Positions 10,556 to 20,013 of a stretch of DNA of 64,000 nt are shown one piece after another. Source of the stretch: Astropecten irregularis (Eukaryota; Echinodermata; Asteroidea; Paxillosida; Astropectinidae); NCBI GenBank assembly GCA_963971285.1, contig OZ020244.1, forward strand, positions 7,316,001-7,380,000. Direction: 5' to 3'. Position numbers and translations under genes: made by a program. The notes under the pieces were generated by a model. That model saw only the letters and a program-made list of their open reading frames with translations. It was not told the DNA's origin and did not search any database. Each line of letters opens with the position of its first letter. The first letter of the stretch is position 1.

Positions 10556-12493
10556 TCAGTGATCCTTATTGTTCAAACGGCTCATATAATCTGCCCCCAC
10601 ATTTGCACTACCCTTTATCACCTGTATCCTGTACCGATATGGCTGAAGAGCCAAAGCCCAACGCATAATTCTACCATTCACGACTCTGGACTTCTTCAGA
10701 CATGATAGGGGTTGATGGTCAGTTTCTATGGTGAAAGACCAACCATACAGGTAGGGTTCAAATCGCTGGACAGCGTATATGATGGCAAAACATTCTTTCT
10801 CCATGACAGAGTAGGCCTTCTGGCATTTGGAAAATTTCTTGCTCACGATAGCAACAGGAAATTTCTCTCCTTCATGCTCTTGCAGTAACATCGCTCCAAC
10901 TCCTGTATCTGACGCATCAGTACGAAGGATGAACTCTTTCTCCAGATCTGGCAAATGAAGGATCGGGAATCTGCAAAGCTTACCTTTCAGGGTATGAAAA
11001 GCCTCCTCTTGAGCCTTCTCCCAAATGACTTTATTCGGCTCCTGCTTCTTGGTACGATCTGTCAGTGGACAAGCTATGATTGCAAAGTTTGGTATGAACT
11101 TTCTGTAATACCCAGCGAGCCCTAAAAACGATCTAAGTTGCGTCTTGGTCTGGGGTCGCTGTGCATCCTTGATTGACTCAATCTTCTCTGGTTTCGGCTT
11201 AAGGATGCCTCCACCAACCATGTGCCCCAGGAATTCAACTTCGGTGTAGCCAATAAAGCATTTTGACGGTCTCGCCGTAAAATTTGCTTTTCTCAGTCGC
11301 CTGAAGACTTCCTTCAATTTCTGGATATGTTCTTCCCATGTCGGCGTGTGGATCAGGATATCGTCAATGTAATTGTGAACATTAGACAGCCCCTTCAACA
11401 AAGATCTCATCGCTTTGGTGAAAGTAGCGGCACTGTTCACCAGACCAAAAGGCATGACTTGGAATTCATAATGACCCTGGTTGGTTACAAACCCAGTGTA
11501 TTTCTGAGATTCCTTATCCATAGGTATTTGCCAATACCCTTTGCTGAGGTCCACTTTGGTGAAATAATGATCCTTGGCTAATTGGTCTAAGATTTCCTCT
11601 TGATCCGGTACTGGTTCTGGGTCGAACTCTGTCTTTGCATTCAGCTTTCTCGAGTCGCAGCAGCAACGATACGTTCCATCCTTTTTAACCACCATGGTTA
11701 AAGGACACGCATACGGACTGGTACTTGGAGTTATGATGCCCATCTTCATCATTGTATCGATTTCCTTCTGGACTTCAGCTCTAAGTGCATCTGGCGTTGG
11801 ATACGGCTTGCAGCGTACAGGTTCATTATCTATAAGCTTTATGTGGTGTACCCCAAGATTGGTTCTACCTGGCAGATCAGTAAGGAAATTCCCTAAGATT
11901 CGTCTTACCTCCTGTTTCTGATAGTCCTCCAAACCTTCGCTCACATGTTCATCATTGACTGTCTCCTTGGATGTTTGTGTGGGAAGATGAAGTAGATCCT
12001 CATTGCTGAGATGGTAGGGTTCCTCTGGACCACTTGCGTCATCTTCATCCTCGATAACGGCCACGGCAATGACATCTAACGTTCCTTGCCTTTGCGGCTG
12101 TGCATCCTCGTCCTGTTTCCCCTTTGTTTCTTCCCTCCTGAAATACTTCTTGAGGAGATTGATGGGGAAAGTTTGTTTACGACTTCCCATGTCTATCTGA
12201 TAGTTCATGCGAGTCATCTTCCTACTTACCTTGAATGGACCTTTCCAATGCATGATCACTTTATTCTGGTCGGTTGGTAGCAGTAGCAGGACTTCGTCTC
12301 CTTCATTCAGTGTGCGGCTCCTGGCCTTCTTGTTGTACTGCTTCTGATACCTTGTCCTTGACTTTTGTAGTTCTTCTCTCGCCAGTTTGCATGTCTCCTC
12401 CAGGCGTCTCTGTAAGTCTATCACATATTCATATGTGTTCTTTGTTTCACCTTCTTCAGTCTGTTCAGTCCAAAGCTCCCGAAGAATGGTCAT
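10556..12493 (-). CDS. pol: Gypsy integrase C-terminus, reverse transcriptase and RNase H
   Basis: A 645-codon frame. The first 120 residues complete the integrase (QKQYNKKARSRTLNEGDEVLLLL, then a chromo-like HWKGPFKV strand). Reverse transcriptase follows with KVDLSKGYWQIPM, the FGLVNSAATF block and the catalytic YIDD in NYIDDILIHT. The thumb/connection GLAGYYRKFIPNF comes next, and then RNase H with TDASDTGVGAML, EKECFAIIYAV, TDHQPL and a terminal ADYMSR. All catalytic acidic residues that I can identify are kept. It converts element RNA to DNA in cytoplasmic particles. It directly follows integrase, opposite to ordinary gypsy order. Confidence 0.92.
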   Translation of the reverse strand: MTILRELWTEQTEEGETKNTYEYVIDLQRRLEETCKLAREELQKSRTRYQKQYNKKARSRTLNEGDEVLLLLPTDQNKVIMHWKGPFKVSRKMTRMNYQIDMGSRKQTFPINLLKKYFRREETKGKQDEDAQPQRQGTLDVIAVAVIEDEDDASGPEEPYHLSNEDLLHLPTQTSKETVNDEHVSEGLEDYQKQEVRRILGNFLTDLPGRTNLGVHHIKLIDNEPVRCKPYPTPDALRAEVQKEIDTMMKMGIITPSTSPYACPLTMVVKKDGTYRCCCDSRKLNAKTEFDPEPVPDQEEILDQLAKDHYFTKVDLSKGYWQIPMDKESQKYTGFVTNQGHYEFQVMPFGLVNSAATFTKAMRSLLKGLSNVHNYIDDILIHTPTWEEHIQKLKEVFRRLRKANFTARPSKCFIGYTEVEFLGHMVGGGILKPKPEKIESIKDAQRPQTKTQLRSFLGLAGYYRKFIPNFAIIACPLTDRTKKQEPNKVIWEKAQEEAFHTLKGKLCRFPILHLPDLEKEFILRTDASDTGVGAMLLQEHEGEKFPVAIVSKKFSKCQKAYSVMEKECFAIIYAVQRFEPYLYGWSFTIETDHQPLSCLKKSRVVNGRIMRWALALQPYRYRIQVIKGSANVGADYMSRLNNKDH

Positions 12494-14193
12494 TGGCCCC
12501 TGACCGTCCGCCCATATAGCAGCTCAAATGGGGAAAAACCTGTACTAGAATGGGGAGTTTCCCTATAGGCGAAAAGGATCGGACCAATATAGCGGTCACA
12601 ATCTCTCGGTCGTTCCTCACACATCTTCTTCAGCGTCTGCTTCAAGACTCCATTCTGACGTTCACATAACCCATTGGTCATGGCATGGTATGGTGTAGTG
12701 GTAAGAGATTGCACTGACAGAAGTCTGTTCATCTCCCTCATGACCCCTGACATGAATTGGGTACCCTGGTCTGTTAGAATCTGCCTCGGAATTCCCAGTC
12801 TAGTGAACATTCCAAGCAGTTCCTCAGCTACGGTCTCAGCAGTAATATTCTTGAGGGGAACTGCTTCGGGATATCTGGTAGCGTAGTCTACCATCACCAG
12901 TATGTACCTATGACCCCTTTCTGTCATGGGTTTGATTGGACCTACCAAATCAACTTCAACTCTCTCAAATGGTGTATCCATCAATGGCATTTCACCGAGT
13001 GGCACTTTTGTCACTCTACCTTTAGGTATGGTCCTCTGACATATATCACAGGACTGACAATACCTGCGGATATCTGCACCTACACCAGGCCAGTAGAATT
13101 CAGTTTTTAGGACTCTGTCACTTGTCCTCTTTGCTGCTTGGTGACCACCTAGCACAGACTCATGGGCCATTTTCATGACATGTGGGCGCAACTGCTGTGG
13201 CACCACCAATTGATGAAACTTATTACCAAATTCTACCTTGGGTGAAACAAACTCACGGTAGACGATCCCCTTTTCCACCGTGAACCAGAATCTCCCTCGA
13301 TCCTCCATCTGTTTGGCACTGTCTGCTTCGACGGATTCTCGGATCTTCAGTAGTGTTGGGTCGTCAATTTGCGCCTTACGCAAACTTTCTGCAGTGACTT
13401 CGGGTAGTGACGGTATTACCTTCAAAGGCTTTATGGGCTTTGCCTTAGCTGCTTGTTGGCCCCTGGTCTCTATTCCTGCTGTTGTGTGTAGTATGCCCCC
13501 GGGCTTTTCCATCTCAGAGTCCATAGTCTCACCTATGTGCACCTCTTCTCGTGGAGCGTCGAGTTTTGCGTTTCCCGCTGCTGAGTTACCTTCTCTGGTC
13601 ACCTGTTGTTTGACGAACTGCTGACCTTCGTTGGATGAAGACACAGATGAGAATGCCTTCTGATCACACCTCTTTGTTGCTCTTCCTGGTCTCCAGTCTC
13701 CCTCTGGTTGGTTGGTGTCTCTTGCATCCGGAATATTTCCTAGAATTAAAGGGTACACAGGGTTTGCCATACATATGGCTGTGACTTCCCCAACATAGTA
13801 TGGGGTATCGATGCAGATCTTTGCAACTGGGAAACATCGCACCGTACCATCAATGAGTACACAAGTCCTCTTCTCACCTGTCATTTGTGAATCTGGTACC
13901 AATTCTCTTCTAACAACAACCCCTGAGCATCCGATATCTCTCAACATCTTGACAAATCTATCACCAATCATTCCGTCTACTACAGGCATATTGTCATTGG
14001 ATTTACGATGACAAGCAGCAGTTAATACAGTAAGTTTGTGACCACAATTAAGAGTATATGTCTCACATCCTATCCCTTGATGATCCTTTAAACTTGGGGT
14101 GATTAACATGAAACATGCTTTATCTCCACATGCCTCACCACTGGATCCACTATCTTTATTATTATCAGAAGAGTAATCTATACTATCAAGCAA
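12490..14193 (-). CDS. pol: Gypsy protease-integrase part of pol
   Basis: A 567-codon frame. Around residues 75-110 is a retropepsin-like segment (KMLRDIGCSGVVVRRELV); the active site reads DIG where D[ST]G is usual, so activity is doubtful. From about residue 340 comes the integrase zinc finger (H...H then CQSCDICQ), and then the catalytic core with Asp in VEVDLVGPI, Asp in ILTDQGTQFM and Glu in GLCERQNGVL. The frame ends at LLYGRTVRGQ, but integrase C-terminal sequence continues directly in the next frame, beginning at the ATG overlapping this stop. A one-base shift in the GGGGCC run near 12493 therefore breaks, or conceivably recodes, a single polyprotein. The first codon of the frame is not an ATG; the true start lies upstream or is lost. 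Confidence 0.85.
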   Translation of the reverse strand: MLDSIDYSSDNNKDSGSSGEACGDKACFMLITPSLKDHQGIGCETYTLNCGHKLTVLTAACHRKSNDNMPVVDGMIGDRFVKMLRDIGCSGVVVRRELVPDSQMTGEKRTCVLIDGTVRCFPVAKICIDTPYYVGEVTAICMANPVYPLILGNIPDARDTNQPEGDWRPGRATKRCDQKAFSSVSSSNEGQQFVKQQVTREGNSAAGNAKLDAPREEVHIGETMDSEMEKPGGILHTTAGIETRGQQAAKAKPIKPLKVIPSLPEVTAESLRKAQIDDPTLLKIRESVEADSAKQMEDRGRFWFTVEKGIVYREFVSPKVEFGNKFHQLVVPQQLRPHVMKMAHESVLGGHQAAKRTSDRVLKTEFYWPGVGADIRRYCQSCDICQRTIPKGRVTKVPLGEMPLMDTPFERVEVDLVGPIKPMTERGHRYILVMVDYATRYPEAVPLKNITAETVAEELLGMFTRLGIPRQILTDQGTQFMSGVMREMNRLLSVQSLTTTPYHAMTNGLCERQNGVLKQTLKKMCEERPRDCDRYIGPILFAYRETPHSSTGFSPFELLYGRTVRGQ

Positions 14194-14200
14194 TGTTCAG

Positions 14201-15083
14201 TTTCAATATTGCTGGTATATTACTACATACAGGAACAAAATCTAATGCAACACAGCACGTCAAATTCTAAGCTTAATTTGTTTTTGTACTCCCACGATTC
14301 TTTGGTGGACTGTCCTCATCACTGCACGTGCCTCGTGTCATCATCAGCCACTGCATGAGAAGTCGGTGCTATGAGTGGAGAAAAAAAAAACAAGAAAAGA
14401 AAAATGAAAAATGGGTCCCGATAAGCTTTTAACATGGATTGCAAATATTTATGTAGATGGAGTTTGGACGGACAAAGCTTACAATATTCCAATTAAGGTA
14501 ACAAATGGCACGACCATTTATCTCCATGGACATTAAAGTAAATATAAAATTATGTATTTTCCTTGCAGTTGCAGTCCAATTTAGGTAACAACAATTTAAC
14601 AAAGCTATGACTATCCACAACATTCCATGCTTAACATGATAAACAAATACAACCTAATTGATGATAAACATGACGATCATGAATTGAATGATGATTAACT
14701 TTATTTTTACAAACGCACAACTCTCAAATTCACATCAATGACAATGTCAACGATGCTTGGCCTAATTTTGTCGGGTCATCATGCATCATTCATTGTGTTG
14801 AACAACAAAATAAACTATTTACTATTTTAAGTGATCTCATACCAGTTCCAGGGAATTTCTCTAGCCGTCTCTCCTCGGCAGCCTTCTCCCTCTGCAGCTT
14901 GAACTTCTAAGTTTTGGTGAAGCGAGCGTAAAAGGAACGATGATATCCAGCGATGTTCGGCATGTTCGGTGGCCTGCTCGCGGTCCCCCTCCAGCTGCCC
15001 TTCTATGGCCTGCCCTGGGCTATGCTAAGCCAGTCAGACTCGTCATGTTTGTTTACATTTTGGACTCAAACTCTCTCGGTATT
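14201..15083. other. No gene seen between gypsy pol and the element's right end
   Basis: Expected place for gag and 5' LTR of the gypsy copy, but no frame with a zinc knuckle or gag-like composition occurs. Contains an A-run at 14381 and AT-rich sequence. Confidence 0.35.
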
Positions 15084-15251
15084 TCAGACTGTGTGCCTCG
15101 CAGAACCTTCCCTTATTCTGTCCACAAACTCAAGAAAACGAGCCCAGCTATGTTCTGAGAAGGGTGTAACAACGCTTTTTGCGCTCGGATCGCAATGCAA
15201 AAAGCAAGTTTTGAGAGGCTTTTCGCCGACGTTCTTTTCGTTACCCGCCAT
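15084..15251 (-). CDS. Short ORF just inside the right terminal repeat, possible first exon of the element's own gene
   Basis: Starts with ATG at 15251 and runs 55 codons (MAGNEKNVGEKPLKTCFLHC..., with a Cys/His pair and SEHSWARFLEFVDR). The shape Cys-x3-Cys/His followed by an FxxxSWxxFL stretch looks like the amino-terminal segment of proteins from large animal DNA transposons, but I cannot name the family. Placement immediately inside the terminal repeat, reading inward, is where a transposase gene would start. No downstream exons were recognised, so the copy is probably non-autonomous or gutted. Confidence 0.3.
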   Translation of the reverse strand: MAGNEKNVGEKPLKTCFLHCDPSAKSVVTPFSEHSWARFLEFVDRIREGSARHTV

Positions 15252-15420
15252 TGTTGGATTCCGCGCGAGATGGAGTCTGTGTGAGCTTATAATACGAGGG
15301 TGCTGATTGGAGGAAATTTTTCTCAAATGAAAACCAACCCTCAATTGGTCCAAATTTTGGCTCGACCAAGAATCGTATTTTCTCGAAAACGGTCGCATGT
15401 TTTCTCGAAATTCTCGTTAT

Positions 15421-15553
15421 TGTGCCAGTATTTGCAGGGGGAACAACCCTTTTCTTGTATGGAATCATATTTTCAGTCGACACTGAAGTTTACATGCCCT
15501 CCCTCGACGGAGACCACGAACGAAGCGAAAAAACGGACTCGTCCCATAGTCTA
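15421..15553. repeat. Right terminal inverted repeat of the 9.27-kb element
   Basis: Inverse partner of 6281-6423, ending CGTCCCATAGTCTA and followed by the CGA target duplication. Confidence 0.75.
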
Positions 15554-15780
15554 CGAGGGCGGTCTCTGTACCATGTCCTTTCCTGTATGCAGACTGGTAC
15601 GGCTCAAGCAATTGGTGATCAGTGAGATGGTCAAATAGTTGTGAGGCTACAACTTTCTCCAGTATCTTTGAGATGAACTTCAGGTTAGAGATGGGTCTGT
15701 AATTTGTCAGTTTTTCAGGATTTAATGATGTCTTTTTCAGTAATGGGGTTACAACCGCTTGCTTAAAATTACTTAACTCT
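15554..15780 (-). mobile_element. CR1/L2-like LINE, RT N-terminal part
   Basis: The minus strand reads as the front of a non-LTR reverse transcriptase: FKQAVVTPLLKK, NYRPISNLKFISKILEKVV, and then QLFDHLTDHQLLEPYQSAYR ending ETALV at the insertion point. This is the piece immediately upstream of the LINE part at 4994-6280. The LINE is 5'-truncated at about 15780, where the Polinton gene resumes. A candidate but imperfect target duplication is GGTCTC here against GGTCCTC beside the tail near 4988. Confidence 0.85.
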
Positions 15781-15781
15781 G

Positions 15782-16835
15782 AGACCCCGATGGCGCGATC
15801 GCTCTATCGTTTCAATGTGTACTACCAGATCCGCAGGATTCTTGAAAAGATGCAAGTGCCGCTCCCACAGGACGACACGTGGGATGCCTTTGACACCCCA
15901 TACCACCAGAGGGCGTATGAACGAATCTGCGCGGAGTTTGGTGTCTCTCCACAGACCGACTGGCGACAAAAACTTAGCGAAAATAATGGGCTTGGAACGC
16001 CATATCACTGGTATTATGGAAAGATGCGACCTATCAAACAAGTGAGTGACATGCTCAGAAAGATCCTTGAACCAAGCAAACATCTGACGTCAAACACATA
16101 TCGGAAATACCTCATGTCATTTTCAGCATCTGGTGTCGCAGGAAACCCATATACTATAGACTATATAGACCAAGGTGATGTTGGAGAAACGGCATGGAGG
16201 ACCTTTATACTCGGCAAGTCGGAAGGGTTTACCCAGGTCGGGGTTGAAAGAATCAACGTCTCTATCCGCACATATGTCTGGGCCATCCTTGGCGCGAAGG
16301 CCCAGACCCGCACGAGCATCATCGTCACTGGCACCGCATTTGACGCCCAGAAACAGTTCTTGGCGAACGTTGAAGATGCAATCGCGAGTCCCGTGGACCT
16401 CCCGAGTGCGATAGCGCGCTACCAGGACGTGCTTCGATACGTCCGCTCTAAGGTAAACTTCGTCTTTGGGATCGGGTTGTATATGGCTCCCGGCGACATG
16501 GAGATGCAGATTGGAACCATTCAAGACTACAACAATGAGATAATAATTGCGGAACCGGGGCAAAAAATAGGTATCAACACCAACATAAACGTCTCGACAT
16601 CACAGTCGTACGATATGGAGGGGCCAGCTGCAGAGCCAGCACAGCCACACTCAAGGCACCCGTTGCGATACAACCGACAACACAGCTGCATCCAGTGAAG
16701 GCGCCCGTTGCAACACCAGTCAAGGCGGTTCCACACGTTGCAATACAACCGGAGGTGCAAGCCCACTACGACGGACTCACCGCACTGGTTGTTGTTGGTG
16801 TAGCTGTTGGCCTAGGTTGGCTCGCTCTACGCTAG
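15782..16835 (+). pseudogene. C-terminal piece of the split Polinton protein, with a terminal membrane anchor
   Basis: Continues the protein begun at 4692. The open frame covers about 300 codons. It includes a conserved block (SIRTYVWAILGAKAQTRTSI, FDAQKQFLANVEDAI, YVRSKVNFVFGIGLYMAP) that I recognise from Polinton predicted proteins of unknown role. Near 16640 the frame shifts. The other frame runs on through proline/valine-rich repeats (KAPVA-type) to a hydrophobic helix (LVVVGVAVGLGWLAL) and stops at 16835, so the native protein probably ends in a single membrane segment. The next gene, on the minus strand, converges and overlaps the end by a few bases. Confidence 0.75.
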
Positions 16836-17752
16836 CCGCTCTCGCACAATTACAATCAACAGGCCGCCGATGGCAACCACGAGTGCCCACAGGTTTTCTG
16901 CAAGCCAGCCGGCAGTTTTACTCAAGAGGTTGAGGAGCCAAGATATAATGCTTCCGATGATGCCGGGTAGCGCGGCTGCGGCCTTTCCAGCCAGTTGGGC
17001 TAATGCGCCCGAGAGCTTGCAAGTGCTTTTTTGCCCACTCTTTTATCCCCTCCTTATTTGGGGGCGTGGGAGGTGTGGGAGGTGGTGCAACCCCGGACCC
17101 GCCGGTCAAGGCAAGGACCCGAGTGCTGATGATGAAGCCAAGCGCAGTTATAATGCTGGCTATGGTGACGCCCTGCTCGCGGAAAAGAGTCCGCAGCCGC
17201 TCGGCCAGGCTTATGTTTTTGTCTAAGACCCTTGTTATAGTCTGCCGGATTTGGCGGACCTGCGATCGGAATTGTAGGTTGAGGGTGTCGATGCTTTCTT
17301 GGGTTGCTGCAAGCTGCTCTTCAGCCTTTTGGATTTCACGCTCGATTTGTTCAGATCGTTCAGATGTTCCAGGGCGCTCAAATTCGTTGCGAAGATCCGC
17401 GATTGCCTGTTGGAGAGAAACTTTTTTTGCTCTCTTGCTCCGCTTTTGTGCCACGCAAATCTCTCAGAGCTCTGTCGAGTCCTAGAAGGTCTCTAAGGGG
17501 CAGGGTGTCTTCTGCGGTAATTGACTCAATTATCATACTGAGATCATCAACGCTCTTATCAATGTCATCGGCGCTTGCTTGGACAGCCGCATCGGCCTTT
17601 TCTCCAAGCGAGCTAATCAGTTCATTGAGAATATCACGGGCCGGCGGGGCGCCATCAGACGTCACTCCCAAGGCCCGGGCCAAGCCTAGCCCATATCTCT
17701 CGATTGAAGAACTGCTCAGAAACTTTGTTTCAAAATCATTTTTCCATGTCAA
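16827..17752 (-). pseudogene. Polinton coiled-coil/membrane protein, two frameshifts
   Basis: ATG at 17752. The first frame encodes an N-terminal helical domain to about 17430. A shift in an A/T run then moves to the frame containing a long coiled coil (about 100 residues, with NLQFRSQVRQIRQTI). This is followed by the conserved SLAERLRTLFREQGVTIASI, a hydrophobic segment, a proline-rich linker (PPPTPPTPP) and KEWAKKHLQ. A second shift near 17025 leads to a C-terminal hydrophobic end (LPGIIGSIISWLLNLL, NLWALVVAIGGLLIVI) and a stop near 16827. All parts align with one Polinton protein I recognise but cannot assign a function to. It is probably membrane-associated in the particle or during assembly. 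Confidence 0.75.
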
Positions 17753-17779
17753 GAGTTTCTACTCACGACCCCACTTGAC

Positions 17780-18068
17780 CTACAAATCTCCAGCCGCAGA
17801 TACTTGGAATTCGAGATTAGACGGCCGTGCGTATATTGACTGCTCCGCTTCGAATTGCGTCAAGACCCAGTCACGTTTTTCGCGAGATGCGAGATTTTCT
17901 TGATATAAGCCCGTCTGGCATTTCTGCGCCACCTGCCCATGAGGGCGTGGTTGACGGGGCTTCGTACATGTTGTCAGTGTCGTCCATAAACGAAGTCTCT
18001 TCTTCGTCGGGCCCGTGCAACTCCTCATGGCCACCAATATCACCCATTTCAAAGCCACCTTCTGCCAT
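17780..18068 (-). pseudogene. Small acidic Polinton protein, frameshifted
   Basis: Begins at ATG 18068 (MAEGGFEMGDIGG) and is acidic for about 45 residues (EEETSFMDDTDNM). Near 17880 the likely frame changes to one reading EKRDWVLTQFEAEQSIYARP and stopping near 17780. Position between the coiled-coil gene and the capsid gene, divergent from the latter with about 50 bp between starts, fits a small Polinton gene. No function recognised. Confidence 0.45.
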
Positions 18069-18121
18069 GTCGGTTGAAGCATGTGTATTTAACACTACAC
18101 TTAGTTTAATACGCATACACC

Positions 18122-19404
18122 ATGGCATCGTCAAAGTATGGACGCAAACTGAATCCTTTTCGAAGTCTGCGAGAACCACTCGGGATCAAAGGCATAAGAC
18201 AGCGTGGTTGTAACCAATTATCCGTCTACCATCGACCAGAATCAGCAGCTCCTGGTCCGCTTCCCGAACCTCGGCGATCAGGATGTAATTGTTCCTGGAA
18301 CAGCTCGCCTCGCATTTACCATCTCTCTGGACTCAGTTTTCCAAAATCTTGGACGGGCAGTTGTAAAAGACCACAATCAGAATAAGTGGCAACGAGATCA
18401 TGTCTGTAGACGATAGCAATGTCATCAACTGCTACTCCGACCTGTGGAAAACAAAACGAGAGCGCCAGTCTCATGTCTATCAGGGTATTGACGAGGCTGC
18501 AGGCAACATGCTGAAACTGAGGCTGAATGCTGGAAACGGCAGCCGTACACAGGCAGAGGACAAGGCCATCGAAAATGCCTATGGCAACCGATTCGCCATC
18601 CCGCTACACTTTGAATCACTCGAGTCCCATATGCCATTCTTTCAGTCCGCCCTTGGTGACCGATTGGAGTACGAGCTGACCTTCAACGACTACAGCCGCG
18701 TTATCAAGGCAACTGATGATAGCAAGGCCAGCTACACCATCGACAACATCTCTCTCGAGTTTGACACTGTGAGCGAGCCGAACTTGGCCCGCACGATTCG
18801 CAGTCGGTATGCCCGCCGGCTAGCCATCCTGTACGAGCGCATATTGCGTCACTGCAAGCTTACCCTCGACAAGAGTCAGACTCTGTGGAATATCAACCTG
18901 AACGTCCCCGCTCGAAGCTTGAAGGGAATACTCATGCTGTTTGAGGATGGGGAAACAGCAGCAGCGTCCGACGGAAACACAGAATCTTTTTACAATCCCA
19001 AGATTGAAAAAGTCGAGTTCACGATAGAAGGGGTGCCAAACCAGTTGTATTCCCAGGGAATACGGGCGTACCAGCAGTGGGATGAGGTCAGGAAATATTT
19101 CGCAAGCAGCCCTTCAGCAAAGCGCCACCCCGACGTCGCTGCAGTCGCCAAGGACCTGGGACTGGCCGATGTAAAAATAGGGGAGTACCTATCAAGCAAT
19201 TACACGCTATGGCTGGACATGAGAACCAGCGACGACGACTCGCTGCACGGCAGTGGCCGGCGCATAGAAATTGCGAGTGAGGGATTCACGGTCCAGATCA
19301 CCAAAAAGGCAGAAACGGCGGGCACATTGAACATGTATCTGTACGTCATCATGGACGCGCAGATCAACATTGAAAATGGGCGTTTTATCAACGCTCTGTA
19401 CTAA
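18122..19404 (+). pseudogene. Polinton major capsid protein (double jelly-roll type), two frameshifts near the N-terminus
   Basis: The intact stretch from 18400 is 334 codons and matches the Polinton major capsid family, whose fold is the vertical double jelly roll. Marker blocks include MPFFQSALGDRLEYELTFND, TLWNINLNVPARSLKGI, EGVPNQLYSQGIRAYQQWDE, LWLDMRT and the end TLNMYLYVIMDAQINIENGR. The real start is probably ATG 18122 (SSKYGRKLNPF). The first 90 or so codons are broken by shifts near 18200 and 18365, after which the frame at 18400 is reached (SGNEIMSVDD). Total length would be about 427 residues, normal for the family. The ATPase follows immediately, as in other Polintons. Confidence 0.88.
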
Positions 19405-20002
19405 TGGGCACGCGATTATTTGCGGGCAGACTGGCTGAGGCAAAACGGTTTTTACCCTGGAGCTTCTCGAGCTACCCCGCTCTCGTGGCGGTTATAGAGA
19501 CACGTTTGCGCACATCATCATATTGTGCCCTACAGCGCGTTGGAACAAAACTTACCACGAACGGCACTGGGTCTGGACGGACCCGGAGGTTTTCATAGTC
19601 GACCCCGGTTATCGACTTCACGAATATCTGCGATCTTTTTACTCTATATTTGCCGGTGAGCCAACGTTGTACATCATTGACGACTGCTCGGCCAGTAAAG
19701 CCCTGACCAAAAAGGAGGACATGTTGTCCGAGCTTGCATTTTCGGGCCGCCATGCCTCTCAATCTGTGTCGGTCTTAACGCAGAAGTATAACTCGGTCCT
19801 TAAAGACCTCCGTGAGCAGACAAAATGGATCGCTATCTTCCAATGCAAAGATAGAGATTCTTTTGAAGATTGCCTGCAAGAAAACTATGTAATACCAACA
19901 AAAGAAGAGCGAGCTGCGCTAAGGAAACAGCTATCTGAAGCTAAACATGCTAAGCTCATACTAAAGACTGATCAGCCGGCTGCTTATCAACTGTTAACAT
20001 AA
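19390..20002 (+). pseudogene. Polinton genome-packaging ATPase (A32/FtsK-HerA type) with a stop codon inside Walker A
   Basis: The frame overlapping the capsid gene's end encodes HAIICGQTG-stop-GKT: TGA at 19436-19438 replaces the Cys/Ser-type residue of a Walker A loop. Downstream the frame is open to 20002 and carries HIIILCPTARWNKTY and the Walker B strand TLYIIDDCS, followed by SELAFSGRHASQSVSVLTQ, the pattern of viral packaging ATPases. It would pump DNA into the capsid. Because the stop falls inside the nucleotide-binding loop, this copy cannot encode a working enzyme. The start codon is unclear and lies within the last bases of the capsid gene or is lost. Confidence 0.85.
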
Positions 20003-20013
20003 GCTTAACCACT

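Larger units (their letters stand above)
10556..14200 (-). mobile_element. Gmr1-like Ty3/gypsy pol fragment (PR-INT-RT-RH order)
   Basis: On the minus strand the domains run protease, integrase, reverse transcriptase, RNase H. The sequences are clearly gypsy-type, but the order is that of copia elements. This combination defines the Gmr1-like group of Ty3/gypsy retrotransposons. No gag frame was found upstream (14200-15080) and no LTR pair was recognised, so the copy looks truncated. It sits inside the 9.27-kb TIR element. Confidence 0.85.
6281..15553. mobile_element. 9.27-kb element with long terminal inverted repeats inserted in the LINE, 3-bp target duplication
   Basis: Begins TAGACTATGGGACGA at 6281 and ends with the inverse at 15553. 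Similarity between the ends continues for about 140 bp with gaps (TCGAGGGAGGG and TTGTTCCCCCTTGCAAA-type blocks in both). It is flanked by CGA on each side (6278-6280 and 15554-15556). Removing the insert plus one CGA restores an uninterrupted LINE reading frame (ETALV then SNDILCSLDN), which is strong independent support for the boundaries. No complete transposase was recognised inside; a short ORF lies just inside the right repeat. A gypsy pol and a foldback sit inside it. Superfamily unassigned. Confidence 0.85.

Noticed and set aside
4986..15788. Perfect target duplication for the LINE in the Polinton gene
   Set aside because: Only an imperfect GGTCTC/GGTCCTC pair is visible; it is mentioned as a candidate but not relied on.
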